A stretch of DNA of 20,473 nucleotides from JBOGHU01 sp050742255 (GCA_050742255.1 JBOGHU010000051.1:1-20473); one strand, 5' to 3'; shown: positions 5,687 to 12,968, counted from the stretch's first letter. Notes: generated by a model not told the origin, from the letters alone. Numbers and translations: made by a program.

Positions 5687-7168
5687 TCAGGTGCTCCGTC
5701 GCGTCAGGTCGGCGGGTGTCCAGAAGCCCAGCTGGGGATCGTCGGTGTATCCGCCCTTGGCGTAGAGCTGAAGTCGTGCGCGGCCTTCGTCCGAGAGCAT
5801 CTCGATCGCGTCGAAGAACGCATCCGGGCCAGCGGAACGGAGGGCGGTATCACCTTCACTCGGTCGTCGAGGAAGGTGTGTTGTGAGGAAGACAAGCGGA
5901 GCTCCTCCGGGGATTCGACCGCGCAGCGCGTGTGCATGTCCGAGGGATTTCCACACCGTGTCGGTCTTCAGCAGGCCTCCGCGATGGCTGGTAAACACGC
6001 CGGAGACATTGAAGAGCCACGTTGCCTCTTCGGCGTCAGTGGCAACGAAGTTAACCGTCACGCCGGTCTTCGGAATGCGTTGGTTTCGTTCAGTGATCAT
6101 GAAGCCGGCGTCGGCAAGTACCTCTTCGGCCAGCTTCTGAGCCGCCTTCCCTTCGCGCGTTGCCCGACTCTGGAGGTCCTCGCTGGGGTCGTCCTCGAGA
6201 GGGGCCGCTGCCAGCTCTCGACGCAGTGGACGGTCGGTCGGGACGGCGTCGTCGGGCACCAAGGCCTCGGCGACGCGTCGGCGAGCGATTTGCACGTAGG
6301 CGTCGTCAAGGTCATAACCGACATATCGACGATGGAGGCGGGCAGCGGCGACAAGCGCCGAGCCACTGCCCATGAAGGGGTCGAGGACCAGGTCGCCTTT
6401 GAACGTGTAGAGGCGGATGAGGTGCTCGGGCAATTCGACTGGGAACGGTGCCGGGTGGCCGACTCGTCGGGCGCTCTCGGGCGGAATGTCCCAGACATCA
6501 AGGGTGAGCGCCATGAAGTCCTCAGTCATGAGGGTGCTCTCGTGGGGGAGGCCCTCGGCGGCACGGTGCTTCACTGAGCGGGCCCGATCGAAGCGGCCCT
6601 TGCTGGCGATGACCACGCGCTCCGTTATGTCGCGGAGAACGGGGTTGGCGGCGCTGCGGAAGGAACCCCAGGCGCACGAGCCGCTGGCGCCTTCGCCCTT
6701 CTGCCAGATGAGCTCGCCGCGCAGAAGCAGGCCGAGGTCGTCCTGCAGGATCCGGATGACGTCAGCCGAGAGGCTGCGGTAGGGCTTTCGGCCCAGGTTG
6801 GCTACGTTGACCGCGATCCGGCCGCCGGGCTCGAGCTTGCGTGAGCACTCTGCGAATACGTCTCTCAGCAGTTGCAGGTACTCGAGATAGGAGGACGGGA
6901 CTCCTTTCCGCTCGAGCTCTTCCTCGTAGTGCTTGCCCGCGAAGTAGGGAGGTGAGGTGACGACCAGAGCGACAGAGCCATCCTCGATTGCCTCCATCGA
7001 ACCTGCGTCGCCGCAGATGAACGGGTCGGCCACTGGCTTCGGGGCGAGCACCATCGCGTCGTCCGAGAGATCCGGCGCGTGGAAGCGCTCATAGAACGCC
7101 GACGCGTCGTGGTTCTCTCGACGAGATACCCCGAAATTCGAGGTTGTCGTTCGCCGACGCTCCTGCAT
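5687..7168 (-). CDS. site-specific DNA methyltransferase (beta class) with extra C-terminal domain
   Basis: A 493-residue protein. The catalytic motif TSPPY is at residues 71-75 and the AdoMet-binding motif DPFMGSG at 263-269, so motif IV precedes motif I, the beta-class order. TSPPY suggests N4-cytosine methylation, although N6-adenine enzymes with SPPY exist. A large segment between them (about 85-250) probably includes the target-recognition part. After a linker, residues ~338-475 form a second domain with VNFVATD, FNVSGVFTSHRGGLLKTD and VWKSLGHAHAL. This resembles a PD-(D/E)XK-like fold without an obvious intact ExK. ATG 7168 has AGGAGG six bases upstream. It heads a tight three-gene cassette with an 88-residue protein and a split putative nuclease. 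Codon use is less extreme than in the fab cluster, consistent with transfer. The recognition sequence cannot be predicted by eye. Confidence 0.88.
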   Translation of the reverse strand: MQERRRTTTSNFGVSRRENHDASAFYERFHAPDLSDDAMVLAPKPVADPFICGDAGSMEAIEDGSVALVVTSPPYFAGKHYEEELERKGVPSSYLEYLQLLRDVFAECSRKLEPGGRIAVNVANLGRKPYRSLSADVIRILQDDLGLLLRGELIWQKGEGASGSCAWGSFRSAANPVLRDITERVVIASKGRFDRARSVKHRAAEGLPHESTLMTEDFMALTLDVWDIPPESARRVGHPAPFPVELPEHLIRLYTFKGDLVLDPFMGSGSALVAAARLHRRYVGYDLDDAYVQIARRRVAEALVPDDAVPTDRPLRRELAAAPLEDDPSEDLQSRATREGKAAQKLAEEVLADAGFMITERNQRIPKTGVTVNFVATDAEEATWLFNVSGVFTSHRGGLLKTDTVWKSLGHAHALRGRIPGGAPLVFLTTHLPRRPSEGDTALRSAGPDAFFDAIEMLSDEGRARLQLYAKGGYTDDPQLGFWTPADLTRRST

Positions 7169-7174
7169 CGCAGA

Positions 7175-7180
7175 CCTCCT
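7175..7180 (-). promoter_or_regulatory. strong ribosome binding site of the methyltransferase gene
   Basis: A perfect AGGAGG on the minus strand, six bases before ATG 7168. It contrasts with the leaderless starts seen in much of the window. Confidence 0.75.
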
Positions 7181-7201
7181 CGAATGAACGTACGCGACCG
7201 C

Positions 7202-7207
7202 AGCCTA
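7202..7207 (-). promoter_or_regulatory. candidate -10 box of the methyltransferase promoter
   Basis: TAGGCT on the minus strand, 33 bases before the start codon. A TTTGCC about 16 bases further upstream is a weak -35 match. The implied leader is about 27 nt and carries the AGGAGG site. Confidence 0.35.
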
Positions 7208-7365
7208 GTGATGGTGGACCCAGGGCAAACATACGCGCGACGCCTGGCTCCCCGCCGGCGCCCGTCCCGCGTAGCTCAACCCGAGTCCTCGGGCTTCGCC
7301 AGGGGGAGGCCGCGTTCCCGGCCCTCATCGTGCGGTTATCGAGTCCCGTGACCGGCACATGCGGG

Positions 7366-7749
7366 CTACAGCGCGTGGCTCGTCAACCCCCGCCATGGGG
7401 CACCACTCGAGAGCGCCGAGCCCCGGCCGGGACACCGCCGGGTACGCCTCAGCGCCGGGCCTGTTCGGCCTTGGTCACGTGGGCGTTGGCATGCACGTGA
7501 TGGCGCGGGGAGCGCCGTCACCGTGGTGGCGGATGGCATGGGAGTCCAGATCGAACCCGCCTTCACCGGTGGCGAGCCCAGCTCCACCAGCCGGCGGGCG
7601 CGCCCGGCGAGCAGTGCCTCATTGGCTGCCCGCCGCAGCGGGCTGGCGACCTCGCCGTGCCGGCTGTACTCGCGCCAGACCAGCTCGTCAGGGATGCCGT
7701 GCGCGGCGAGCTCGGGCCGCTCAGCCAACGTGCAGAAGCGTGTTCCCAT
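7366..7749 (-). pseudogene. remnant of a small gene, perhaps a GNAT-like acetyltransferase N-terminus
   Basis: The frame starts at ATG 7749 with AAGGAG seven bases upstream. It begins MGTRFCTLAERPELAAHGIP and continues DELVWREYSRHGEV, which resembles the opening of some actinobacterial GNAT-type proteins (TLAERP.L......VW.EY..HG.V). After about 55 residues it loses protein character and becomes Arg/Pro/Ser-rich, with no acetyl-CoA binding motif, so the body of the gene appears deleted or shifted. The family assignment is from memory of the pattern and is tentative. Confidence 0.3.
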
Positions 7750-8019
7750 GCCGTCTCTCCTTGCTGAGACGTCCGCGACCGTTGGAGCATTTGCCAGATG
7801 TCGTGAACGATAACCAGATGGTCATCACATAGGCGGTGCGCTCCAACATGGTCTCCTTGTTGGTCGGGTCGTTCGGAGAGCTTGCCCTCGACGAGCGGCG
7901 CGCCCAGAGCACCAGCGGGTCAGGACGCTGACGACGGTCCACCGGGCCTCGCTGGGTGCAGAGCCCGGGGCTGAGGTCTTGCGGGGTCTCGCCGAGCGGC
8001 TCCTCGTCGACCTTGTGCG

Positions 8020-8383
8020 GAGTCTGGCCGACGAAGACGCGAGGTCACGCTGCGCCTGCGTCGTCGGGGCGGCACCACTCGCCGTGGCGACGGCAAGGGC
8101 CAGTACGCCGGCGACGACCGCCTCCATGTGCTCCCGGCGCGGCGTCGCTCGCGTCGCCTCATCCAGAAGGCGCCACGTCTCCTATGGCGGCCGCCACACA
8201 GCGAGGTCCCTGGCCAGCACGTCGCGCAGGGCACGCTCGTACAACTCGTCGGCCCGCACCCCGGTCGTCCGGTCCGGACCGTGACGCCCCCTGATCAAGC
8301 CCGCTCGACTCGAACGTCACCGCCCACACCTGCCCCCCCGCTGGGTGGGCGGCGTCGGGCTCGGCCGACCGCTCGTGTGCCAC
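8020..8383 (-). pseudogene. degenerate coding remnant of unknown origin
   Basis: On the minus strand, short protein-like pieces follow one another across frames. VWAVTFESSGLDQGAS lies in one frame (near 8330-8285). ADELYERALRDVLARDLAVW lies in another (8250-8190) and ends at a TAG at 8182-8184. ETWRLLDEATRATPRREHME follows in that same second frame after the stop. No start, ribosome site or domain supports a live gene. A frameshifted, stopped helical protein gene would explain it, but chance is possible. Confidence 0.2.
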
Positions 8384-8584
8384 AAGACGCTTCGTCGCCG
8401 CTCCTCGCCCCGCCCGGTCGCGTCACCCGCTCCGGTGGCAGTTCCACCCTGCACCTTCCCACCCACTGGCCCGGCGGCGGCGCCCCCACCCGAGCCGGCG
8501 CCACCCGACGAGCCCCACCACCCCGGCGCTGCTTCAACCCGGTTGGCCGAAACCCCGGCCCGGCGGACCCACCGGCCATCCGGG

Positions 8585-9430
8585 CTAACAGGCGGGGAGG
8601 ACGGCGCACACCGTGGCCACCGGGATGGCGAACCCGAGGCCCTCGGAGGGCTCCTGCACCGCCTTGCGCACCACGACCCCTACGACCTCGCCCCCCTCGT
8701 TGAGGACCGGACCACCGCTGTTGCCGGGGTTGAGCGGAGCGGAGAGCTGGAGGCTGTCGCCCCGGCGTGCCGAGACGATGCCGGTGACCACGCTCTGGTC
8801 GAGCCCCAGCGGTGAGCCGACCACGATGACCGCGTCGCCGATCCGGGGATCGGACGCGGCGATGGGGAGCGCCGGGAGCTCCTGGTCCACCGCCACCAGC
8901 GCCAGGTCGTCAGGCGGGCTGACCTCGGCGACGCGGCCCACCAGCGAGCGGCCGTCCTGGGTCACCATCACCTCACCCTGACCCTGCTCGACGGCGCCCT
9001 CGACGACGTGGTGGTTGGTCACGAGCAGGGACCGCCCGTCACCCGCCTTGGCCACCCAGCCCGAGCCGACGCCGAAGGCGGTGGTGACGGTGAAGACGGA
9101 GGCCTTGGCGGCGGCCGCGGTCTCGGGCAGCGCCGGCTGCTCCAGCACCGCCTCCAGCTCCCTCACCCGCTCCTCGAGGGCCCGCACCTGCCGACGGGTC
9201 GCCTCCAGGCCGGCCGTCACCTCCGAGGTGCGGCGGTCGGCGGCGCCGTCGCTCCAGTACCAGCCACCGCTGGTGGCGGCCAGGGCGGCCACGAGGGCGC
9301 CCACGGCGATGCGGCGAGCACGTCGGGAGCGGGCGGTCCCAGGCGGTGGGCCGACCCCCTCGGGTGGGGGGGTCCCGCCGGCGCCGCCTGTGGTGACGTC
9401 ACCTGCCGGGGGGCTGGTCTGCCTCTCCAC
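8585..9430 (-). CDS. membrane-anchored trypsin-like (HtrA-type) serine protease without PDZ domain
   Basis: A 281-residue protein. A Pro/Gly-rich, Arg-ending cytoplasmic tail (1-40) is followed by one hydrophobic segment (~41-58), a short heptad-like helix (~70-97, ATRRQVRALEERVRELEAVL), and then the protease domain. The triad is visible: His141 in TNHHVV, Asp175 in DDLALV, Ser238 in GNSGGP. The domain would face the outside and act on envelope or secreted proteins. HtrA/DegP proteins normally carry one or two PDZ domains after the protease; this one ends about 40 residues after the serine, at AVLPAC, with Cys275 and Cys281 close together. GTG 9430 lies nine bases after the upstream gene's stop, so it is the third gene of the malQ operon. 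The substrate is unknown. Confidence 0.85.
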   Translation of the reverse strand: MERQTSPPAGDVTTGGAGGTPPPEGVGPPPGTARSRRARRIAVGALVAALAATSGGWYWSDGAADRRTSEVTAGLEATRRQVRALEERVRELEAVLEQPALPETAAAAKASVFTVTTAFGVGSGWVAKAGDGRSLLVTNHHVVEGAVEQGQGEVMVTQDGRSLVGRVAEVSPPDDLALVAVDQELPALPIAASDPRIGDAVIVVGSPLGLDQSVVTGIVSARRGDSLQLSAPLNPGNSGGPVLNEGGEVVGVVVRKAVQEPSEGLGFAIPVATVCAVLPAC

Positions 9431-9439
9431 GCCGGGTGC

Positions 9440-10111
9440 TCAGCCCGCCGGCAGCCCCGCCAGGAACGGGTTGGTCGCTCGCTCCCGGCCGAGGGTCGTG
9501 GCGGGGCCGTGCCCGGGGAGGACCGCCAGGTCGTCGGGGAGGGGCAGGATCCGCTCGGCCATCGAGGCCATGAGCTGCTCGAAGGACCCCCCCGGCAGGT
9601 CGGTCCGCCCGACCGAGCCGGCGAGGAGGTGGTCGCCGGTGAACAGCAGCGGAAGCTCGCCCTCGACGTCGAGGCGCAGGCACACCGACCCCGGGGTGTG
9701 CCCGGGGGTGTGGATGGCGGTGAAGCGCATGCCGGCCCCCGATACCACCGTCCCGTGGTCGAGGCCGCCGACGATCTCGGGAGGGTCGAGGTGGAGGTCG
9801 TCGAGGAACGCCGCCAGGGACCCGGCGGCGGCGCGGGGGTCCAGGAGCATGTGACGGTCGCGCTCGTGGATGTGGACCGGCACCGGGTGCCCCTGGGCCC
9901 TCACGACGGTGCTGATCCCCCCGACGTGGTCGATGTGGCCATGGGTGCTGAGGAGCGCCACCAGACGCAGGTCGAGCTCCGCCAGCCGGCCGAGCAGGGC
10001 GCTCGGCTCCGGTGGGGCGTCGACGAGGACGCACGCTCCGCCCGGCCCCGAGGGGGCGACGATCCAGGCGTTGGTCCGGGCCACCCAGAGCGCCAGCGGC
10101 TCGACGAGCAC
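9440..10111 (-). CDS. metallo-beta-lactamase-fold hydrolase (glyoxalase II-like)
   Basis: A 223-residue protein with the full metal-site set of the MBL fold: THGHIDHVGG (HxHxDH), HTPGHTPGS with the next histidine, the bridging Asp in FTGDHL, and the final His in PGHGPATT. Two metal ions, usually zinc, are expected. These short MBL proteins hydrolyse thioesters such as S-lactoylglutathione or related thiols. In a mycothiol-using actinobacterium the thiol would differ, so the exact substrate is open. The start is GTG 10111, nine bases after the malQ stop, with the family's N-terminal NAWIVAP strand close behind. It sits between malQ and the protease gene on the same strand with tiny gaps, so all three are probably cotranscribed. 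No functional link among them is obvious. Confidence 0.85.
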   Translation of the reverse strand: MLVEPLALWVARTNAWIVAPSGPGGACVLVDAPPEPSALLGRLAELDLRLVALLSTHGHIDHVGGISTVVRAQGHPVPVHIHERDRHMLLDPRAAAGSLAAFLDDLHLDPPEIVGGLDHGTVVSGAGMRFTAIHTPGHTPGSVCLRLDVEGELPLLFTGDHLLAGSVGRTDLPGGSFEQLMASMAERILPLPDDLAVLPGHGPATTLGRERATNPFLAGLPAG

Positions 10112-10120
10112 CGCCGCAGG

Positions 10121-11968
10121 CTACCGGGGCCGCTCGCCGGCCATCACGCCGGCCAGGGCGATGGCGCCGGGGTGGCGCTCCACCTCCTCGAGGGGGACGG
10201 GCAGGCCCAGCGACCAGTTCGGCCAGGCGTGGACCGTGCCGGGCATGTTGGGCCGCTCCCGCACCCCCAGGGCGTCGTCGAGGGTGGCCACCACGACCCT
10301 CGACGGAGCCCGGGCCAGGGCCCTGTAGGCGGCTCGGATGACCGCTTCCACGGCGGCGCCGTCGTGCAGGCCGGTGCGCTCGGAGAGCCGCCGGCGCATC
10401 TCGGCCGCCCCTGCCGGGTTGGGCGGGAGCCCGATCTCTCGCCGGGCCGACAGATCGGCGCCGGTCCAGATCCCCGACACGGTGGGGAGGTCGTGGGTGG
10501 TCGCCGCGGCCAGGGAGTTCAGAGGGTACCGCTCGGGTGGCTCCGTCTCGAACCACAGCACCCGGTAGGAGAGGATGTCCCGCCGGGCCAGCTCGGCCCG
10601 CACCGCGTCCTCGACGGTGCCCAGGTCCTCGCCCACCACGAACGCCCCGGAGCGGTGGCTCTCCAGGGCCAGGATGTCGAGCAGCTCCGCGGCGGGGTAC
10701 CGGACGTAGGCACCGGCGTGGGGGCCGGCGCCCTCGGGGATCCAGAACAGGCGGAACAGCCCCATGACGTGGTCCACCCGGAGCCCTCCGGCATGGCGGA
10801 AGCTGGCCCGCAGGGTCTGGATGATCGGCTCGTAGCGGGCGGCCCTCAGCTTCCAGGGCACGAACGGGGGCAACCCCCAGTTCTGGCCCTGGGTGTTGAA
10901 GGGGTCAGGCGGCGCTCCTGCCCGCATGCCCGGGGCCAGCAGGTCCTGCCAGGCCCACGCGTCCGCCCCGCCCGGGTCGAACCCCACGGCCAGGTCCCGC
11001 ACCACCGGCAGGGTGCCGGCGCCGGCCTGGACGTCGAGCAGCCACTGCAACCAGGCGTGGAACGCCACCCGGGGGGCCCGCTCCCGGGCCAGCCGGGAGA
11101 CGGCGGGCCCGTCGGGCCGGCGCAGCGGGGCGGGCCAGCGTCGCCAGTCGTTGCCGTGGACCTCGGCGATCGCGCAGAAGGTGGCGAACCCGCGTAGGGC
11201 GTCGCCCTGCTCGGCCCCGAAGGCGTCGAAGGCGGGGTCGGTGGGGAAGCGGGCGAAGCATGCCTCCAGCGCCTCGGCCTTGAGCCGCCAGACCCGGTCG
11301 CGGTCGATGTGGCGCTCCCGGTTGAGGGCGCGGCCGGCGGTGGCCAGGCGGCTGAGGTCGTCTCCCAGCTGGGCCGCACCGGGCACCTCCTCCACCCGGA
11401 GGTAGAGGGGCTCCTGGAACCGGCGGCTGGACGGGTAGTAGGGGCTGCGCTGGCGGGGCAGGGCGGGCCCGCCGGCGTGGAGGGGGTTGACGGCCACCAT
11501 CGCCGCCCCCTGGCCCCTGGCCCACCGGGTCAGCCGGCGGAGGTCGGCCAGGTCCCCGATGCCCCAGCTGGCCCGGGAGCGGGCCGCGTAGAGCTGGATG
11601 GCCCACCCCCAGGTCCGCCCGCCAGGGGGGAGGCGGCAGCGACCAGGGCTGACGATCAGCCGGATGGGTTCGCCGTCGCCCGCGGGGACGAGGTCGTGGT
11701 AGCCACACGGCAGGTCGGGGGGGAGGGCGTCCCGTCGGCCGAGAGCGGTGCCGTCCTCGAGGACCACCTCGACGGGATCGGCGATCGGCGTCGCCGCACC
11801 TGCCCGGATGACGCGCAGCGGCGGGCCCGGCGGCGGTCGGCGCCGGGTGGCGGAGGCCCCCATGGCGGCGACGATGGCCTCGAGCGAGCCCGGGGGGACG
11901 ACCCGCCGGCGCCGGGCGGCGTCCTCGTAGCGGTCGTCGACGCTCCAGGGGGCCGGGTCGATGTCCAC
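10121..11968 (-). CDS. malQ: 4-alpha-glucanotransferase (amylomaltase, GH77)
   Basis: A 615-residue GH77 enzyme that transfers alpha-1,4-glucan segments between maltodextrins in the cytoplasm, used in glycogen and maltodextrin turnover. Markers in order: ASWGIGDLADL near 133-143, SPYYPSSRRF near 175-184, nucleophile Asp399 in LRVDHVMGL, acid/base Glu447 in VVGEDLGTV, and transition-state Asp493 in TTHDLPT. A ~110-residue N-terminal part precedes the barrel, as in many actinobacterial MalQ proteins. The frame is open far upstream, but GTG 11968 is chosen because the protein character starts there and TACCGT ends six bases before it. An ATG at 12046 is in frame, but using it would make the gene overlap the divergent start at 12045. 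First gene of a three-gene operon. Confidence 0.93.
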   Translation of the reverse strand: MDIDPAPWSVDDRYEDAARRRRVVPPGSLEAIVAAMGASATRRRPPPGPPLRVIRAGAATPIADPVEVVLEDGTALGRRDALPPDLPCGYHDLVPAGDGEPIRLIVSPGRCRLPPGGRTWGWAIQLYAARSRASWGIGDLADLRRLTRWARGQGAAMVAVNPLHAGGPALPRQRSPYYPSSRRFQEPLYLRVEEVPGAAQLGDDLSRLATAGRALNRERHIDRDRVWRLKAEALEACFARFPTDPAFDAFGAEQGDALRGFATFCAIAEVHGNDWRRWPAPLRRPDGPAVSRLARERAPRVAFHAWLQWLLDVQAGAGTLPVVRDLAVGFDPGGADAWAWQDLLAPGMRAGAPPDPFNTQGQNWGLPPFVPWKLRAARYEPIIQTLRASFRHAGGLRVDHVMGLFRLFWIPEGAGPHAGAYVRYPAAELLDILALESHRSGAFVVGEDLGTVEDAVRAELARRDILSYRVLWFETEPPERYPLNSLAAATTHDLPTVSGIWTGADLSARREIGLPPNPAGAAEMRRRLSERTGLHDGAAVEAVIRAAYRALARAPSRVVVATLDDALGVRERPNMPGTVHAWPNWSLGLPVPLEEVERHPGAIALAGVMAGERPR

Positions 11969-11974
11969 GGGGGC

Positions 11975-11980
11975 ACGGTA
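11975..11980 (-). promoter_or_regulatory. -10 box of a leaderless promoter for malQ
   Basis: TACCGT on the minus strand, six bases before GTG 11968 and with no Shine-Dalgarno sequence. It supports that start codon. It lies back to back with the promoter of the divergent gene at 12045. Confidence 0.45.
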
Positions 11981-12032
11981 ACCCCGCTCCCACTGGTGGC
12001 GGTGCCCGGTTCCGGAGGGGTTTCGGGGGTCG

Positions 12033-12038
12033 TAGACT
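12033..12038 (+). promoter_or_regulatory. -10 box of a leaderless promoter for the 12045 gene
   Basis: TAGACT ends six bases before ATG 12045, so the expected transcription start is the start codon itself. There is no ribosome site in the six bases between them. The -35 region is weak. Confidence 0.5.
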
Positions 12039-12044
12039 CCGGTC

Positions 12045-12338
12045 ATGTTCCGGGCACTGCTCGAGCGGAGGCTCTTCGAGACGGCGGAGCGCCTGCGGAG
12101 CCTGGGCGACGAGCTGGGCGTGATCGACGAGCAGCTGGCCGCCCTCAGCGAGGTGGCGGACCAGGCCCGCCTGCGGGCGCTGGTCTCCGAGACCCCGGTG
12201 GCCACCCGGGAGCACCAGGAGGCCCAGCGCCACGCCGATGCCATGGCTCGGCACCGGGCCGACGTCGTCGCCCAGCTGGCCAAGCTCCAGCGGGCCCAGG
12301 ATGACCTCCTCGACCGCCTCGTCGCCGACGTGCGCTGA
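12045..12338 (+). CDS. small helical (coiled-coil) hypothetical protein
   Basis: A 97-residue, charged, almost wholly alpha-helical protein starting MFRALLERRLFETAERLRSL. Heptad-like spacing of Leu and Ala runs from about 5 to 40 and 55 to 95, with a break around VSETPVA (residues 47-53), so an antiparallel helical hairpin is likely. It has no signal peptide, membrane segment or catalytic motif that I can see. I do not recognise a family. It lies 23 bases before the ANTAR regulator gene on the same strand and shares its promoter, so it may be a partner or simply cotranscribed. The start is supported by the TAGACT box six bases upstream. Third-position bias toward G/C matches neighbouring genes, so it is a real gene. 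Confidence 0.75.
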   Translation: MFRALLERRLFETAERLRSLGDELGVIDEQLAALSEVADQARLRALVSETPVATREHQEAQRHADAMARHRADVVAQLAKLQRAQDDLLDRLVADVR

Positions 12339-12361
12339 GGAAGGTCGAGGGGCGGAGAGAC

Positions 12362-12943
12362 ATGGCCGTGGCCGTTCGCGTGGTGATCGCCGAGGACGAG
12401 GCGATCATCCGGCTCGACCTCAAGGAGATCCTCGAGGAGGAGGGGTACGAGGTCGTCGGCGAGACCGGGCGGGGGGACGAGGCGGTCGCCCTGGTGCGGG
12501 AGCACCAGCCCGACCTGGCCATCCTCGACATCAAGATGCCCGGGCGGGACGGCCTGTCTGCGGCCCGGGAGATCGTCGCCGAGCGCCGGGCGGCGGTGCT
12601 GATCCTGACCGCCTTCTCCCAGCGCGACCTGGTCGAGCAGGCCCGCGACGCGGGCGCTCTCGGCTACCTGGTCAAGCCGTTCCAGCGGACCGACCTGCTG
12701 CCCGCCGTCGAGGTGGCCCTGGGGCGGTTCCGGGACATGCTGGCCCAGGAGGCCAAGGTCCAGGCCCTCGAGGGCCAGCTCGAGACCCGGCGCGTGGTCG
12801 ACCGGGCCAAGGGCATCCTGATGGACCGCCACCGGCTCACCGAGCGAGACGCCTTCTCGTTCATCCAGCAGACGGCCATGCGGGAGCGCATGCTCATGAG
12901 GGCGGTGGCCCAGAAGGTCATCGACGGCGAGCTGTCCCCCTAG
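12362..12943 (+). CDS. pdtaR: ANTAR-domain response regulator (PdtaR-like transcription antiterminator)
   Basis: A 193-residue two-domain regulator. The receiver domain (about 5-122) has the acidic pair Glu11-Asp12, the phosphoacceptor Asp56 in LAILDIKMPG, Thr83 and Lys105 in YLVKPF. After a helix, the ANTAR domain (about 134-188) has RRVVDRAKGILMDRHRLTER and DAFSFIQQTAM. ANTAR proteins bind paired hexaloop RNA hairpins and prevent transcription termination when phosphorylated. The layout matches PdtaR of the PdtaS-PdtaR system of actinobacteria. No histidine kinase is in the window, so the partner must be elsewhere, as is usual for this system. ATG 12362 has GGAG four bases upstream. It follows the coiled-coil gene and ends at a terminator-like hairpin. 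The target RNAs are not visible here. Confidence 0.9.
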   Translation: MAVAVRVVIAEDEAIIRLDLKEILEEEGYEVVGETGRGDEAVALVREHQPDLAILDIKMPGRDGLSAAREIVAERRAAVLILTAFSQRDLVEQARDAGALGYLVKPFQRTDLLPAVEVALGRFRDMLAQEAKVQALEGQLETRRVVDRAKGILMDRHRLTERDAFSFIQQTAMRERMLMRAVAQKVIDGELSP

Positions 12944-12968
12944 GGCCTCGGCCAACCGAGGGGCCTTT
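12944..12968 (+). terminator. rho-independent-type terminator after the ANTAR regulator gene
   Basis: CCTCGG-CCAA-CCGAGG (12946-12951 with 12956-12961) forms a perfect six-pair stem with a four-base loop, directly after the stop codon. It extends with GG...CC across a two-base bulge and ends in TTT. It separates the regulator from the polA promoter. Confidence 0.6.

Larger units (their letters stand above)
7208..8584. other. 1.4-kb stretch without an intact gene
   Basis: Between the methyltransferase promoter and the end of the HtrA-like gene, no frame on either strand looks like a complete gene. Reading frames of 70-190 codons occur, but they are Arg/Pro/Ser-rich and lack family motifs. Two patches of protein-like sequence on the minus strand (7366-7749 and 8020-8383) are listed separately as likely gene remnants. 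No tRNA, IS terminal repeat or CRISPR array was found. The stretch looks like decayed accessory DNA. Confidence 0.5.

Noticed and set aside
5414..6577. A 387-codon plus-strand frame opposite the methyltransferase
   Set aside because: The minus strand has intact methyltransferase motifs TSPPY and DPFMGSG and a perfect ribosome site. The plus frame has no recognisable domain.
7545..7575. GATCGAACCCGCC read on the reverse strand as a tRNA T arm, a possible second att copy
   Set aside because: The T stem does not close (GGCGGGTTCGATCTGG), no acceptor or anticodon arm can be drawn, and it does not match the tRNA-Leu 3' end.
8128..8703. A 191-codon plus-strand frame in the accessory region
   Set aside because: Arg/Pro-rich throughout with no motif, and it overlaps the end of the well-supported protease gene on the other strand.
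9008..11197. A 729-codon plus-strand frame opposite the protease, hydrolase and malQ genes
   Set aside because: It spans three clear minus-strand genes and has a low-complexity Gly/Pro/Arg/His composition with no motif.
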